A stretch of DNA of 42,363 nt from a virus: positions 1-42,363 of the IMG/VR virus record IMGVR_UViG_3300044991_000714; one strand, 5' to 3'. Each line of letters opens with the position of its first letter. Within the stretch, counting starts at the first letter, position 1. The notes beneath the pieces are model-generated. The model was not told where the DNA came from. It did no database searches and was given only the letters and a program-made list of their open reading frames with translations. This document shows, piece by piece, positions 30,574 through 38,179 of this stretch. A program made the translations under genes and the position numbers.

Positions 30574-30648
30574 GCGACAGTAGCTCAGTGGTAGAGTCCT
30601 TGTTTTCCAAACAAGCTGTCGTGGGTTCGACCCCCACCTGTCGCTCCA
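30574..30648 (+). tRNA. tRNA-Gly(TCC)
   Basis: Acceptor GCGACAG pairs with CTGTCGC, discriminator T, and encoded CCA at 30646-30648. The D arm is GCTC-AGTGGTA-GAGT. The anticodon stem CTTGT/ACAAG has loop TTTCCAA, giving anticodon TCC (reads GGA). The T arm is GTGGG-TTCGACC-CCCAC. It starts 3 nt after the structured RNA region and may share its transcript. Confidence 0.95.
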
Positions 30649-30652
30649 GTTT

Positions 30653-30727
30653 CAAACACGAATCAAAAAATCGCAAATAAGATATACATTAGAACCAAAC
30701 ACGAATTAGCCGCCCGCAAATAAGATA
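30653..30727 (+). repeat. 43-nt-period direct repeat
   Basis: CAAACACGAAT at 30653-30663 and 30696-30706 is followed in each copy by CGCAAATAAGATA (30672-30684 and 30715-30727). Both halves keep a 43-nt period. The text between them differs. Near copies of the first half occur in the lipoprotein gene at about 42023, 42199 and 42234 (CCAAACACGAAC/T). Confidence 0.7.
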
Positions 30728-30745
30728 AATATCTTGGCGGCTAAT
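30705..30745. repeat. Perfect inverted repeat, possible terminator or regulatory hairpin
   Basis: ATTAGCCGCC at 30705-30714 pairs with GGCGGCTAAT at 30736-30745 (10 bp). Inside, AAGAT at 30722-30726 pairs with ATCTT at 30731-30735 (loop AAAT), with 7 unpaired bases (30715-30721) on one side only. GC-rich arms fit a stem, but no U-run follows, so an intrinsic terminator is unlikely; it may be an RNA-processing or protein-binding site. The second copy of the direct repeat runs through it. Confidence 0.6.
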
Positions 30746-30774
30746 CTAAACATGAACACTTTTAGGACAAATAA

Positions 30775-31278
30775 ATGATAGAAATAGACCTCCATCCACA
30801 GCTCGTCGCCACCGCATTAGAATTAGCGGAAGATAAGCCAAAATTAAAAAACTCCATCCGAGACGGCGATGGCTGGAAAATCGCCATGATCTCTGACCTA
30901 ATGGTGCAAGAAGCTCTTGGCGGCGAGATCATCTCTCACGAAGACTATAACTCTGATTGGCGATCAAACAAAGGAAAACGCTTTGAGATCAAAGCTAAAG
31001 AAAGAACCGTTAGACCAAAACCTTCTTACAACTGCACAGTTTATCAGTTCAATACCTTACAGAAGTGCGATTACTATCTATTCACCAGTATTCTCAAAGA
31101 CTATTCTAAAGGCTACATCCTTGGTTACATGAATAAAAAATCATTTTTAAATCAATCTTTGAACTGCAAAAAAGGAGAACTGGACGAATCTTCTCCTGCT
31201 CACAAGCTCTATTACTATCCAGCAGACTGTTTAAATTTGCAGATTGGTAAGCTGCAAAAGTTCAATCTCGACCAGTAA
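30775..31278 (+). CDS. PD-(D/E)XK-like nuclease, tentative
   Basis: This 167 aa protein has the sequence order helix (DGWKIAMISDLMVQEALGG), then SHEDYNSDWRSNKGKRFEIK followed by AKERTVRP, then a strand (CDYYLFTSIL). This fits the core of PD-(D/E)XK nucleases, where an Asp in a turn is followed by a strand with ExK, here D-x(n)-FEIKAK. Small restriction-endonuclease-like proteins are common in phages and may degrade or nick DNA. The catalytic triad is plausible but not proved. It lies alone between tRNA-Gly and uvdE and has a weak AGGA before its start. Confidence 0.5.
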   Translation: MIEIDLHPQLVATALELAEDKPKLKNSIRDGDGWKIAMISDLMVQEALGGEIISHEDYNSDWRSNKGKRFEIKAKERTVRPKPSYNCTVYQFNTLQKCDYYLFTSILKDYSKGYILGYMNKKSFLNQSLNCKKGELDESSPAHKLYYYPADCLNLQIGKLQKFNLDQ

Positions 31279-31283
31279 AACCA

Positions 31284-31314
31284 TTGACAAGCTAGACGGT
31301 TTATGATCTAGCTT
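31284..31314 (+). promoter_or_regulatory. TTGACA box with overlapping perfect palindrome before uvdE
   Basis: TTGACA at 31284-31289 is followed immediately by inverted arms AAGCTAGA (31289-31296) and TCTAGCTT (31307-31314), 8 bp perfect, with a 10-nt spacer. The -10 element is poor (GATCTA at 31305 with a 15-nt spacer). The palindrome sits where a repressor would block polymerase, or it could form a hairpin in the leader. The only gene it can control directly is uvdE at 31321. Confidence 0.45.
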
Positions 31315-31320
31315 CCTTGC

Positions 31321-32226
31321 ATGAAACTATCTCTCTGTTGCATATCCGAAATCCTTGCCGAGCACAAAGGCTTCAAGTTTGAGACTATGACTCTCACTCG
31401 ATTCCTTTCTCTAAATCGAGCCGATGCTGTTCGCGTTCTTAGCAAACGCATCCTCCATAATTTTTTCATCACGCATCAAATCATCAAGCATTGCCACAGC
31501 TACGGCATTGCTGGCTATCGTTTGTCCTCTAGTTTGACGCCTGTTATCAATCATCCTGATGTTAATCTTCGTCTGCAAGACTTACCTGATTGGCCTGATA
31601 TGCGTGACGCTCTGCGTAGAATCGCCAACGAGATCAAAGCTAGTGGTGTCAGAATTTCCGCTCATCCTTCCGAATACATCACGCTCACTAGCCAAAATCC
31701 TGACGCAATCAGGAACAGTGTGCGCGACTTAATTTCTCATGCCGAACTATTTGATATGCTTGACTTGCCTCAAGACTATCGCTCGCCGCTCAACATTCAT
31801 TGTCGTCAAGATGGCGACTGCGAAGAAATCTCCCAACGCTTTCTCGCCAATTACGATACTCTACCTCGCAACGTAAAGTCGCGTCTAGTCGTCGAAGTCA
31901 ACGACAACGTTGCTGGCTCATGGAACATCGCTAACTTGCACAGACATTTTTTCCTCACTAGCGGAATCCCTGTAACCTACGACTCTCTCCATCGTGAATT
32001 TTGCAACTCTGGCACCACCGACGAAGAAGATTTCAATCTCGCTTATTCTACTTGGAACACCGCTCCTTTATTCCACTTTTCCGAGGGCGTCAATGACACG
32101 CGCAAGCACGCTGATATGCCGATTGGCAAGCCCAACGCTTACGGCAAAGACGTTTTCTTCGACGTGGAACTCAAGGGTAAAGACAAAGCTATTTTCAAAC
32201 TTTTAAATTTAGAGTATCACTTATGA
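31321..32226 (+). CDS. uvdE: UV-damage endonuclease UvdE/UvsE
   Basis: The protein has 301 aa and a TIM-barrel of the AP-endonuclease-2 type; it nicks DNA 5' of UV photoproducts and some other lesions. Family signatures are all in order: RLSSSLTP (67-74), SAHPSEY (113-119), NIH (158-160), VVEVND (190-195), TYDSLHREF (219-227), FHFSEG (251-256), HADM (263-266) and VFFDVELKGKDKA (278-290). The DSLH region, where most members have HH, has only one His here. Codons end often in C/G compared with nearby genes. It ends in an ATGA overlap with the next gene. Metal ligands include the His and Glu of these motifs. Confidence 0.92.
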   Translation: MKLSLCCISEILAEHKGFKFETMTLTRFLSLNRADAVRVLSKRILHNFFITHQIIKHCHSYGIAGYRLSSSLTPVINHPDVNLRLQDLPDWPDMRDALRRIANEIKASGVRISAHPSEYITLTSQNPDAIRNSVRDLISHAELFDMLDLPQDYRSPLNIHCRQDGDCEEISQRFLANYDTLPRNVKSRLVVEVNDNVAGSWNIANLHRHFFLTSGIPVTYDSLHREFCNSGTTDEEDFNLAYSTWNTAPLFHFSEGVNDTRKHADMPIGKPNAYGKDVFFDVELKGKDKAIFKLLNLEYHL

Positions 32227-32585
32227 ACCTACAAACAGAAATAGACCTAGTAGCAAAGAGAACGACTGATTTTCTTTTTAAAACGCGAATCGGATTTAGA
32301 ACTGAACCAATGCCTCTGGCAGATTCTTCCAGCGAAAAAAAATACGTTGGCGTAGAAGTTCAGACCGAGCATCTTTACTCGATCATCTGTCCAAATTACA
32401 GGAAGAACACAGTGGAGTTTTTGGTGCTGAATAAAAACCAAATGGAGAATATGATCTCACAAGGTTACAGCGACAAAGAGATTGAACAGCATGGAAAAGT
32501 GTGGATTCACTTAGAAAAATTCATCGACTACGTTACTATGATTCAGCAAGCGAACGACCCAAAATTCGGATTAAAAACTAATTAA
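32223..32585 (+). CDS. Hypothetical protein
   Basis: This 120 aa protein starts within an ATGA overlap with uvdE and is co-translated with it. It is mixed alpha/beta, with HLYSIICPNYRKNTVEFLVL in the middle and a helical C-terminus. No motif, signal peptide or membrane segment. Its link to uvdE may hint at a shared DNA role, but there is no direct evidence. Confidence 0.55.
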   Translation: MNLQTEIDLVAKRTTDFLFKTRIGFRTEPMPLADSSSEKKYVGVEVQTEHLYSIICPNYRKNTVEFLVLNKNQMENMISQGYSDKEIEQHGKVWIHLEKFIDYVTMIQQANDPKFGLKTN

Positions 32586-32586
32586 A

Positions 32587-32871
32587 ATGACCACTAGACA
32601 CGCTATTTTTTCTTCACAAGACTTATCTCAAGTTTATTCTATCTATGAAAAAGTCTCTAACCATTTTCTGAAACAGTTTAAATTCCAAGCTGAATTCGTG
32701 ATTTCGAGCTACACTTCTGATAAAGGTTCCATTCTTTTTATTGTTACCGAAAATGCTTCTCACGTTAAATGGCTTGAAGATAAAGTTTCGGAAATCTACG
32801 GTAAATGGTTGGAAAAAAAGAGTTTAGAACTTTCTAAATTTTTTTCAAAAAAAGTTGCCAAAACCACTTGA
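32587..32871 (+). CDS. Hypothetical protein
   Basis: This 94 aa protein begins MTTRHAIFSSQDLSQVYSIY. The middle is strand-rich and the last 25 residues are a basic helix (LEKKSLELSKFFSKKVAKTT). It starts 1 nt after the previous stop and its own stop lies inside the -35 box of the rIIA promoter. Family unknown. Confidence 0.5.
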   Translation: MTTRHAIFSSQDLSQVYSIYEKVSNHFLKQFKFQAEFVISSYTSDKGSILFIVTENASHVKWLEDKVSEIYGKWLEKKSLELSKFFSKKVAKTT

Positions 32872-32895
32872 CGGATAAGAAAAGTGTGGTAGAGT
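32868..32895 (+). promoter_or_regulatory. Candidate promoter for rIIA-rIIB
   Basis: TTGACG at 32868-32873, a 16-nt spacer and TAGAGT at 32890-32895. AACCACT/AGTGGTT arms surround it (hairpin-prone). Predicted start about 32902, giving a leader of about 28 nt before rIIA. Confidence 0.5.
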
Positions 32896-32929
32896 GGTTG
32901 CAGATTAAATTACTAACCAAATTGCTAAC

Positions 32930-35035
32930 ATGATTGTTAAATCCATCCAGAAAAACGTTGTTGAGTCACACGATTTCAAATCTGAAATCGCTACCATTGA
33001 TGCGAGCGAGATGCGCTACATTTCGTCTCTCCTTCGCAACAATTACTCCGATACCATTCTCGCCACTGTGCGCGAAACTTGGGCTAACGCTGTTGACGCT
33101 AACGCCGCTGCTAACAGCAGCACGCCGATCAAGATCAGTTTTCCAACTGCTCTCGCTTCTACTTATTCTGTGCGCGACTTTGGTACTGGACTTTCTGAAC
33201 AAGAGTTGTTTGGTCTTTACACCAAGTATGGTCGCTCCTCCAAACGTGGCGACAACTCCGCTATCGGCGGTTTCGGTATTGGTCGTTTCTCTCCTTTGTC
33301 TTATACCGACTCATTCACCGTTGTTTCCTGCAAAGATGGCGAAAAGATTATCATCTCTGTTTATGTTGACGAAGGCGGCGACACTCGCTTCACCAAGCTC
33401 GCGGAAGAATCTACCACTGAGCCAAACGGCGTCGAGATTTCCGTCGCAGTCAAAGTTGATGACGTTGCCAAGTTCGCAGAAGCTGCCTACAAAGTATTAA
33501 AGTTTTCGTCCGCTCCTTTCGTCGTCACTGGCATTGACAACAAAGAACTCTCTTACGAATGGTTGATGAAGAATCATACTTGGGGCGTGTTGCAAATACA
33601 AAACAAAAGCGGTTATTATCATCGTCGCCAAGATGGGCCTTTGGTTGTTATGGGCGGCATTTCTTATCCACTGAATCTTGAAATTCTTTCTGATAAACTC
33701 AAGGTCTTCCCAATCTATAACTCTCTCAGAAATTCTTACGCTGCTTCATCCTTCGTTTTCTTTTTTCCTGTTGGCGCGCTTTCGCTTCATCACTCCAGAG
33801 AAAGTTTAGAATACAACGAGCACACTAAAAAGAATATCGTTTCGTTCTTCTCCAATTTTGAGGCTGAGATCAGAGCGGTTTTCCAAAAGTCTCTCGATGA
33901 TATTAACGACGTAGAACAGTTTATGTCTAAAGTTAATAGCGTCAGCGATAACTATGTATTGCAGAATATCGCGTCTGATATGCCAATGATCTTTAACGCC
34001 GCTAACGGCGACAAGATCGAAGTTCTCCCAAACTTTGCTCATGAAGCTGAAACTGTTTATTGGGTTAATCGTAACAATAATTTCCGAGCAGCTCATAAAG
34101 CTGATAAAAAAGGAACTAGCCCCGCTGTATTCTATTCTAATAGCAATCACTGTATTCTTATAGCGGACAATAAGAAAAGCCTTTTTGCTAAAGCTCGTTG
34201 GATTCAGAGAAATTCTGAAAACGCAGACAAAAGAGGTTTCTGCGTGTTCGTATTGACTCCAGAACAAGCTAAAGCGTTCTTAACTACATATACTACTTGC
34301 AAACGTGTTTTCCTTTCTTCTACTACTCAAGAACTGAAACTTGATGCGGCTAAGGCTTCAGAAGCTCGCATTGTATATAACAAAGGTACTTATGGTCATC
34401 GTCCATATATCGCGGGCGCAAATCTTCCAGATGAAGGTAAGTTCTATTATGTTAAACTAGAATATAAAGATAAGCGTCCTGTATGTGAGATTTCTAAACA
34501 AATGTTTGGTCAAAACAACTCTTATGAGTTATTTACAATGCTCAATGAATTAAAGATCGTTGACCAAGATATTGTTTATGGAGTTTTCGATGATTCTGAT
34601 ATTAGCGATGAAGCGGTCAATGTCGCAACTCTGGTTGAAGATTACATTAAAAAACAATTAAAATTATATAGCGAGTCTATCTCTAAAAACAACGAGATCA
34701 ATTATCGCAGCTCTAAATTCAGAAATTCTTATATAAAAGACATCAGCTCTGTGCTCGAAAAAAATCATGCTTTGAAACTGTTCTTTGGGGAAGCCAGTGA
34801 ATTCGACGTTAGCTTCTACAACGATAACAAACACATGATGGAATTATTTCAAATTACCAAAACTTTCGTTAAAGAAACTATTGACAAAAGCAAAATTGAC
34901 GCCGAGCATGATGCTCTTATGAATAAGTACCCATTGCTATCGTTAGTTGCTAATAGCTATGCTTACAATTTTGGCGAAAAAACCATCAAAGATTTCGCTA
35001 ATTACATTTCCTTGATAGATAAACAACAAAACTAA
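32930..35035 (+). CDS. rIIA: rIIA-like GHKL ATPase, lysis-inhibition type protein
   Basis: This 701 aa protein has an N-terminal GHKL (HSP90/histidine-kinase-like) ATPase domain: RETWANAVDA with E49 and N53, DFGTGLS (83-89) and GGFGIGRFSPLSY (113-125), the Mg-ATP pocket boxes. T4 rIIA has the same architecture and helps block lysis by superinfecting or defending genomes, in the membrane with rIIB. The rest (about 200-701) is beta/alpha mixed and unlike the ATPase. It is preceded by a TTGACG promoter and followed 19 nt later by rIIB. No Shine-Dalgarno is seen. The first third uses many C-ending codons. Confidence 0.9.
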   Translation: MIVKSIQKNVVESHDFKSEIATIDASEMRYISSLLRNNYSDTILATVRETWANAVDANAAANSSTPIKISFPTALASTYSVRDFGTGLSEQELFGLYTKYGRSSKRGDNSAIGGFGIGRFSPLSYTDSFTVVSCKDGEKIIISVYVDEGGDTRFTKLAEESTTEPNGVEISVAVKVDDVAKFAEAAYKVLKFSSAPFVVTGIDNKELSYEWLMKNHTWGVLQIQNKSGYYHRRQDGPLVVMGGISYPLNLEILSDKLKVFPIYNSLRNSYAASSFVFFFPVGALSLHHSRESLEYNEHTKKNIVSFFSNFEAEIRAVFQKSLDDINDVEQFMSKVNSVSDNYVLQNIASDMPMIFNAANGDKIEVLPNFAHEAETVYWVNRNNNFRAAHKADKKGTSPAVFYSNSNHCILIADNKKSLFAKARWIQRNSENADKRGFCVFVLTPEQAKAFLTTYTTCKRVFLSSTTQELKLDAAKASEARIVYNKGTYGHRPYIAGANLPDEGKFYYVKLEYKDKRPVCEISKQMFGQNNSYELFTMLNELKIVDQDIVYGVFDDSDISDEAVNVATLVEDYIKKQLKLYSESISKNNEINYRSSKFRNSYIKDISSVLEKNHALKLFFGEASEFDVSFYNDNKHMMELFQITKTFVKETIDKSKIDAEHDALMNKYPLLSLVANSYAYNFGEKTIKDFANYISLIDKQQN

Positions 35036-35054
35036 ACAAAACTAAGTTATTAAT

Positions 35055-36155
35055 ATGAATAAGCCAGCCTACATTATGCGCGATGATTCCATTACCGTTT
35101 TCGTTAATGGTCGTCCTCACACCGTCGAGAAGTCCAACCCGAACTTCTTTGCTTTACGCAAAGCCTTGATCGACGCGAATTACGCCGATATTCCCGCTCT
35201 GGTGAATATCGAGCACAAGATCGTCAACTTCTCTCACGGCAAGTTGCGCGTCACCGATGGTGAAGTGTTCTACGGCACAGAAAAACTGAATGGCGTCGTC
35301 GTCACTAAATTGCTTGAACTGTTAAAGGCTGGAGCCAAAGACGCTGAACCTTTGTTGAACTTCATCGACAAGCTCATGTCTAATGTCTCGGCTAATTCGG
35401 TCAACGAACTCTATTCGTTCTTGTCCTACAAGTCGCTTCCAATCACGCCAGAAGGAAATTTCCTCGCTTACAAAGGAGTTAAAAATGATTTTTATTCCAG
35501 CAGTGGCAATAAAGATACCGTCGTTGTTCAAGGTAAAGTCAACGAGCAAGGCCACATCCTTAACACTCTTGGCTCAACGATTGAAGTTGCTCGCCGCTCT
35601 GTTGACGACAACAAAGACAATCACTGCTCCTTTGGCTTGCACGTTGGCAGCTTCGATTATGCTACGTCTTGGGCTGGCCCAACTGGACGCTTGCTTGTCG
35701 TCGAAGTTAATCCTGCCGATGCAGTCAGCGTTCCAACCGACTGCTCTTTCCAAAAGTTGCGCGTGAGCAAGTATAAAGTTCACTCTGATATTACTCCAGA
35801 GCGCAAAGAGATCAGCGAGCCTGTGTATAGCACAGATGATAGCGAAGACGATGATTATGATTGCGATAGTGATTGCGGTCACTGCGACTGTGATAAAGAC
35901 AACTCCAGCGAGATTGATTGGCGTCAAGAAGCTATCAAACTAAAGGTTGATGCTATTATCTCAACCTATATCGACAAAGGTATTTATCCATCGTTGAACT
36001 ATATTATGACCTCTGCTCTCTCAAATTACGATGTTACTTACGATGAACTCGCTGACATTATCTTTGAGTTGGACTATGATACCAATGAAGGTATTCTCAA
36101 GTCTGATAACACAAGAATCACCGCTGCTGAAGCGTCGATTGTAGAATCGTTCTAA
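35055..36155 (+). CDS. rIIB: rIIB-like protein with Asp/Cys-rich insertion
   Basis: This 366 aa protein contains YSFLSYKSLPITPEGNFLAY with KGVKNDF following (about 120-146), VARRSVDDNKDNHCSFGLHV (179-196), VEVNPADAVSVPTDC and LRVSKYKV (216-242), the core of rIIB proteins, which in T4 act with rIIA at the membrane. Unusual is 261-283, a very acidic Cys-rich loop (five Cys among many Asp, e.g. CDSDCGHCDCD), which could hold a metal. The C-terminus (290-366) looks like an added helical domain. It comes 19 nt after rIIA, and the order and spacing match the T4-type pair. Confidence 0.9.
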   Translation: MNKPAYIMRDDSITVFVNGRPHTVEKSNPNFFALRKALIDANYADIPALVNIEHKIVNFSHGKLRVTDGEVFYGTEKLNGVVVTKLLELLKAGAKDAEPLLNFIDKLMSNVSANSVNELYSFLSYKSLPITPEGNFLAYKGVKNDFYSSSGNKDTVVVQGKVNEQGHILNTLGSTIEVARRSVDDNKDNHCSFGLHVGSFDYATSWAGPTGRLLVVEVNPADAVSVPTDCSFQKLRVSKYKVHSDITPERKEISEPVYSTDDSEDDDYDCDSDCGHCDCDKDNSSEIDWRQEAIKLKVDAIISTYIDKGIYPSLNYIMTSALSNYDVTYDELADIIFELDYDTNEGILKSDNTRITAAEASIVESF

Positions 36156-36156
36156 T

Positions 36157-36453
36157 ATGAACCCACTCGTCGAAAAACTAGAAAACGCCAATATGATTGA
36201 ACTCGATATTGCCTTTGCTCTACTAAAGTATAAAGAGATCGGCATTTATCGTAAGATTCAAGCCTTGTGCTTGAGCTTTGACCTGAATTTTGATGAAGTC
36301 CTTCAAGGACTTCCTCAAGAGGATGGGCGCATATTAGATTGGGACACTCGCCATTTTATTCATCACTATATGATTACTAGAGCGAACGAACTTCAATCTA
36401 TTAATAAAGCTGAATATCCTCACGATATTGTTAAACAATCTTTTCACGATTAA
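36157..36453 (+). CDS. Hypothetical protein
   Basis: This 98 aa protein starts 1 nt after rIIB, so it is probably co-transcribed with it. Predominantly helical (EKLENANMIELDIAFALLKY; DTRHFIHHYMITRANELQS) with several His; no known motif. It may be an accessory to the rIIA/rIIB transcript, but the function is unknown. Confidence 0.55.
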   Translation: MNPLVEKLENANMIELDIAFALLKYKEIGIYRKIQALCLSFDLNFDEVLQGLPQEDGRILDWDTRHFIHHYMITRANELQSINKAEYPHDIVKQSFHD

Positions 36454-36456
36454 ACT

Positions 36457-36768
36457 ATGGACACACTACAACTAACTACTAATGGAGTAGAAGCTAACCG
36501 AGACTGGTTTGAGATTTGGAATCTTGAACGAGACGGCACACTTCGTAACTGCATTAACTTTTATGATTTGGCCTTGGACAATGCCGCAGCATGGGCGGCG
36601 CATTGCTTCACTTCCGAGACGGCACGAACAGAGGAGACTTATCAAATCGTTCATGCCTTTAAAGACGCCTCTGGTAAGATTCAGCGCAACGTTCCTGTTG
36701 TGGTGGACTCTAAAGACGTTATCTCTCTGCTCTCTAAGGTGAGATCAAAAGTCATCAAGGGCGAGTAA
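36457..36768 (+). CDS. Hypothetical protein
   Basis: This 103 aa protein starts 3 nt after the previous gene. Text such as DWFEIWNLERDGTLRNCINF and ALDNAAAWAAHCF suggests a compact alpha/beta fold. No catalytic motif, signal or membrane segment. Family not recognised. Confidence 0.55.
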   Translation: MDTLQLTTNGVEANRDWFEIWNLERDGTLRNCINFYDLALDNAAAWAAHCFTSETARTEETYQIVHAFKDASGKIQRNVPVVVDSKDVISLLSKVRSKVIKGE

Positions 36769-36790
36769 TTTAAATTAATTTTTATTCACC

Positions 36791-37135
36791 ATGAATAGAC
36801 AAGACCTGTTTGAGCATCACCATCTGCTCTGTAAGCGAGCATTTGAGATCATGCAAGCCAAAAACAACGACTACGCTGGTAGTAAAGGCGACGTACCGTT
36901 CGCCAACTTCCAGCGGTGCGAGGCTATGGGTGTATGCACTACCGAACAAGGCTTTCTTGTTCGTATTATAGACAAAGTATCTCGTCTTAGCACGTTTGCC
37001 CAAGATGGAAAGCTATTGGTTGCAAACGAAGGCTATGAGGACGCTATCTTGGATATTCTCAACTACTGCGTCTTAATGTCTGCCTATATCAAAGGCAAAG
37101 AAGAACGCAAATCAACTGATAGCAATACCAGTTAA
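36791..37135 (+). CDS. DUF1599 / nucleotide-modification-associated domain 1-like protein
   Basis: This 114 aa protein has the order AKNNDYAGSKGDVPFANFQR near residue 22-41, RIIDKVSRLSTFA near 58-70, and EGYEDAILDILNYCVL near 80-95. It is typical of DUF1599 (Nmad1), a small all-helical family related to MazG-like nucleotide hydrolases and found in phage gene clusters for base hypermodification. Its acidic helix (E..D...D) may bind metal as in MazG folds. Substrate unknown. It overlaps the lone minus-strand gene by 24 nt. Confidence 0.7.
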   Translation: MNRQDLFEHHHLLCKRAFEIMQAKNNDYAGSKGDVPFANFQRCEAMGVCTTEQGFLVRIIDKVSRLSTFAQDGKLLVANEGYEDAILDILNYCVLMSAYIKGKEERKSTDSNTS

Positions 37136-37375
37136 TCTATAACCAGCATCATAAGGTCGAATGAATAAACCTGTTGGCATCCCCAAACGTTCGATCTTGT
37201 GATTGTATTCTCTAACTAAATGATCGGAGAAATCCCCGAAAGTTGCATTGCCAGAAGCGGCGTAACCAGTAGCAGAGTATAGTCCAGTGATTTGCGTCTT
37301 GTAACTAGACCAATCTCCAGACACGATGCTATAATTATTATGTATATCTGCTTGTAATAATCGGGGACTATCCAT
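37112..37375 (-). CDS. Hypothetical small protein, minus-strand
   Basis: This 87 aa protein runs from an ATG at 37375 (an upstream ATG at 37402 is possible) to a stop inside the 3' end of the DUF1599-like gene. It is Gly/Ser/Tyr-rich at first (YSIVSGDWSSYKTQITGLYS), then HLVREYNHKIERLGMPTGLF. Normal-looking composition in a 350-bp region without any plus-strand gene makes it a likely gene. Family unknown; it is the second lone minus gene in the right part of the window. Confidence 0.45.
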   Translation of the reverse strand: MDSPRLLQADIHNNYSIVSGDWSSYKTQITGLYSATGYAASGNATFGDFSDHLVREYNHKIERLGMPTGLFIRPYDAGYRLTGIAIS

Positions 37376-37484
37376 ATAATATATTACACTCAATGTTATC
37401 AATCCTGATCTTCATAATAGTGCTATGTCACTTATGGAATCGCCCAAACTATTTTACTAAGCGAGGTCGTTGGTAAATCAATTA

Positions 37485-37559
37485 GCTTTCGTAGCTCAAT
37501 GGTAGAGCACTTCATTTGTAATGAAGAAGTTGTAAGTTCAAGTCTTATCGAAAGCTCCA
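37485..37559 (+). tRNA. tRNA-Thr(TGT)
   Basis: Acceptor GCTTTCG pairs with CGAAAGC, discriminator T, encoded CCA at 37557-37559. The D arm is GCTC-AATGGTA-GAGC. The anticodon stem CTTCA/TGAAG has loop TTTGTAA, giving anticodon TGT (reads ACA). The T arm is GTAAG-TTCAAGT-CTTAT with one G-U pair. Confidence 0.95.
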
Positions 37560-37567
37560 TTTTATAT

Positions 37568-37912
37568 ATGCAAAAAATCCTAATTAACACTGATGTTGGC
37601 GGCTTCTGTTTATCATTGGAAACTAAAGAGCTTTACTTAAAAGAAAAAGGTTTCTCTTATACAGTTACCGAAAATCCTTCTTGGGGCGAATACGATATTT
37701 TACCTCAAGAACTTAATCTTAGTTTATATTTACTATTACGCGACGATCCTGTTCTCATTAGAATCTTTGAACAAATTGGTTCAGAAAGATTTTCCGCTGA
37801 TTACTGCACGATCAAAATCGTAGAAATACCTGATGATGTTCAATGGATTATTTGCGAATCTAATGGTTATGAATGGGTCGCTGAGAAACATCGTACTTGG
37901 AGTGCAAAATGA
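37568..37912 (+). CDS. Hypothetical protein
   Basis: This 114 aa protein starts at the ATG 8 nt after the CCA of tRNA-Thr; a longer frame running into the tRNA is spurious. The fold looks alpha/beta, with ESNGYEWVAEKHRTWSAK at the C-terminus. The pattern 'VQWIICESNGYEWV' resembles uncharacterised phage proteins. It ends in a TGA that overlaps the ATG of the next gene. Confidence 0.6.
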   Translation: MQKILINTDVGGFCLSLETKELYLKEKGFSYTVTENPSWGEYDILPQELNLSLYLLLRDDPVLIRIFEQIGSERFSADYCTIKIVEIPDDVQWIICESNGYEWVAEKHRTWSAK

Positions 37913-38130
37913 ACCACGAATGGGTAAAACAAAATCCTGACAAGTCAGCACAGTTGATTCACCAACTGCTCTTGACTCAAGATGAATGGCAAACAATAGC
38001 AGAAGATTTATATCCTTACGCAACAGAACTTCGCACAGTTAATTCTTGGATGGAAGATTCTTCACCAGAGATAAAGAAACTGGATGAAGTTATCAAAAGA
38101 TTTCGAGAACTAAAATCAAAACATCCTTAA
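37909..38130 (+). CDS. Hypothetical small protein
   Basis: This 73 aa protein starts at the ATG at 37909, overlapping the preceding stop (ATGA); a TTG at 37897 is a poor alternative. It is all helical (QLIHQLLLTQDEWQTIAEDL; PEIKKLDEVIKRFRELK). Family unknown. It is followed by the TTGACA promoter of tRNA-Leu. Confidence 0.55.
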   Translation: MNHEWVKQNPDKSAQLIHQLLLTQDEWQTIAEDLYPYATELRTVNSWMEDSSPEIKKLDEVIKRFRELKSKHP

Positions 38131-38136
38131 AAGGTA

Positions 38137-38164
38137 TTGACAAACGCTTTTCCTCTGCTAAGGT
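38137..38164 (+). promoter_or_regulatory. Candidate promoter for tRNA-Leu
   Basis: TTGACA at 38137-38142, a 16-nt spacer and TAAGGT at 38159-38164. Predicted start about 38171, just upstream of the tRNA at 38180. Confidence 0.55.
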
Positions 38165-38179
38165 AAAGACGAATCAAAC

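Noticed and set aside
30653-30745. CRISPR array from the 43-nt period repeats
   Set aside because: Only two copies, with uneven internal text and no cas genes; the period contains two separate motifs, not a repeat plus spacer.
33806-34267. Minus-strand frame of 153 codons
   Set aside because: Antisense of rIIA, which is well supported by its motifs.
37499-37567. Coding start inside tRNA-Thr
   Set aside because: The tRNA structure is complete and a normal ATG at 37568 follows directly, so the upstream part of the frame is non-coding.
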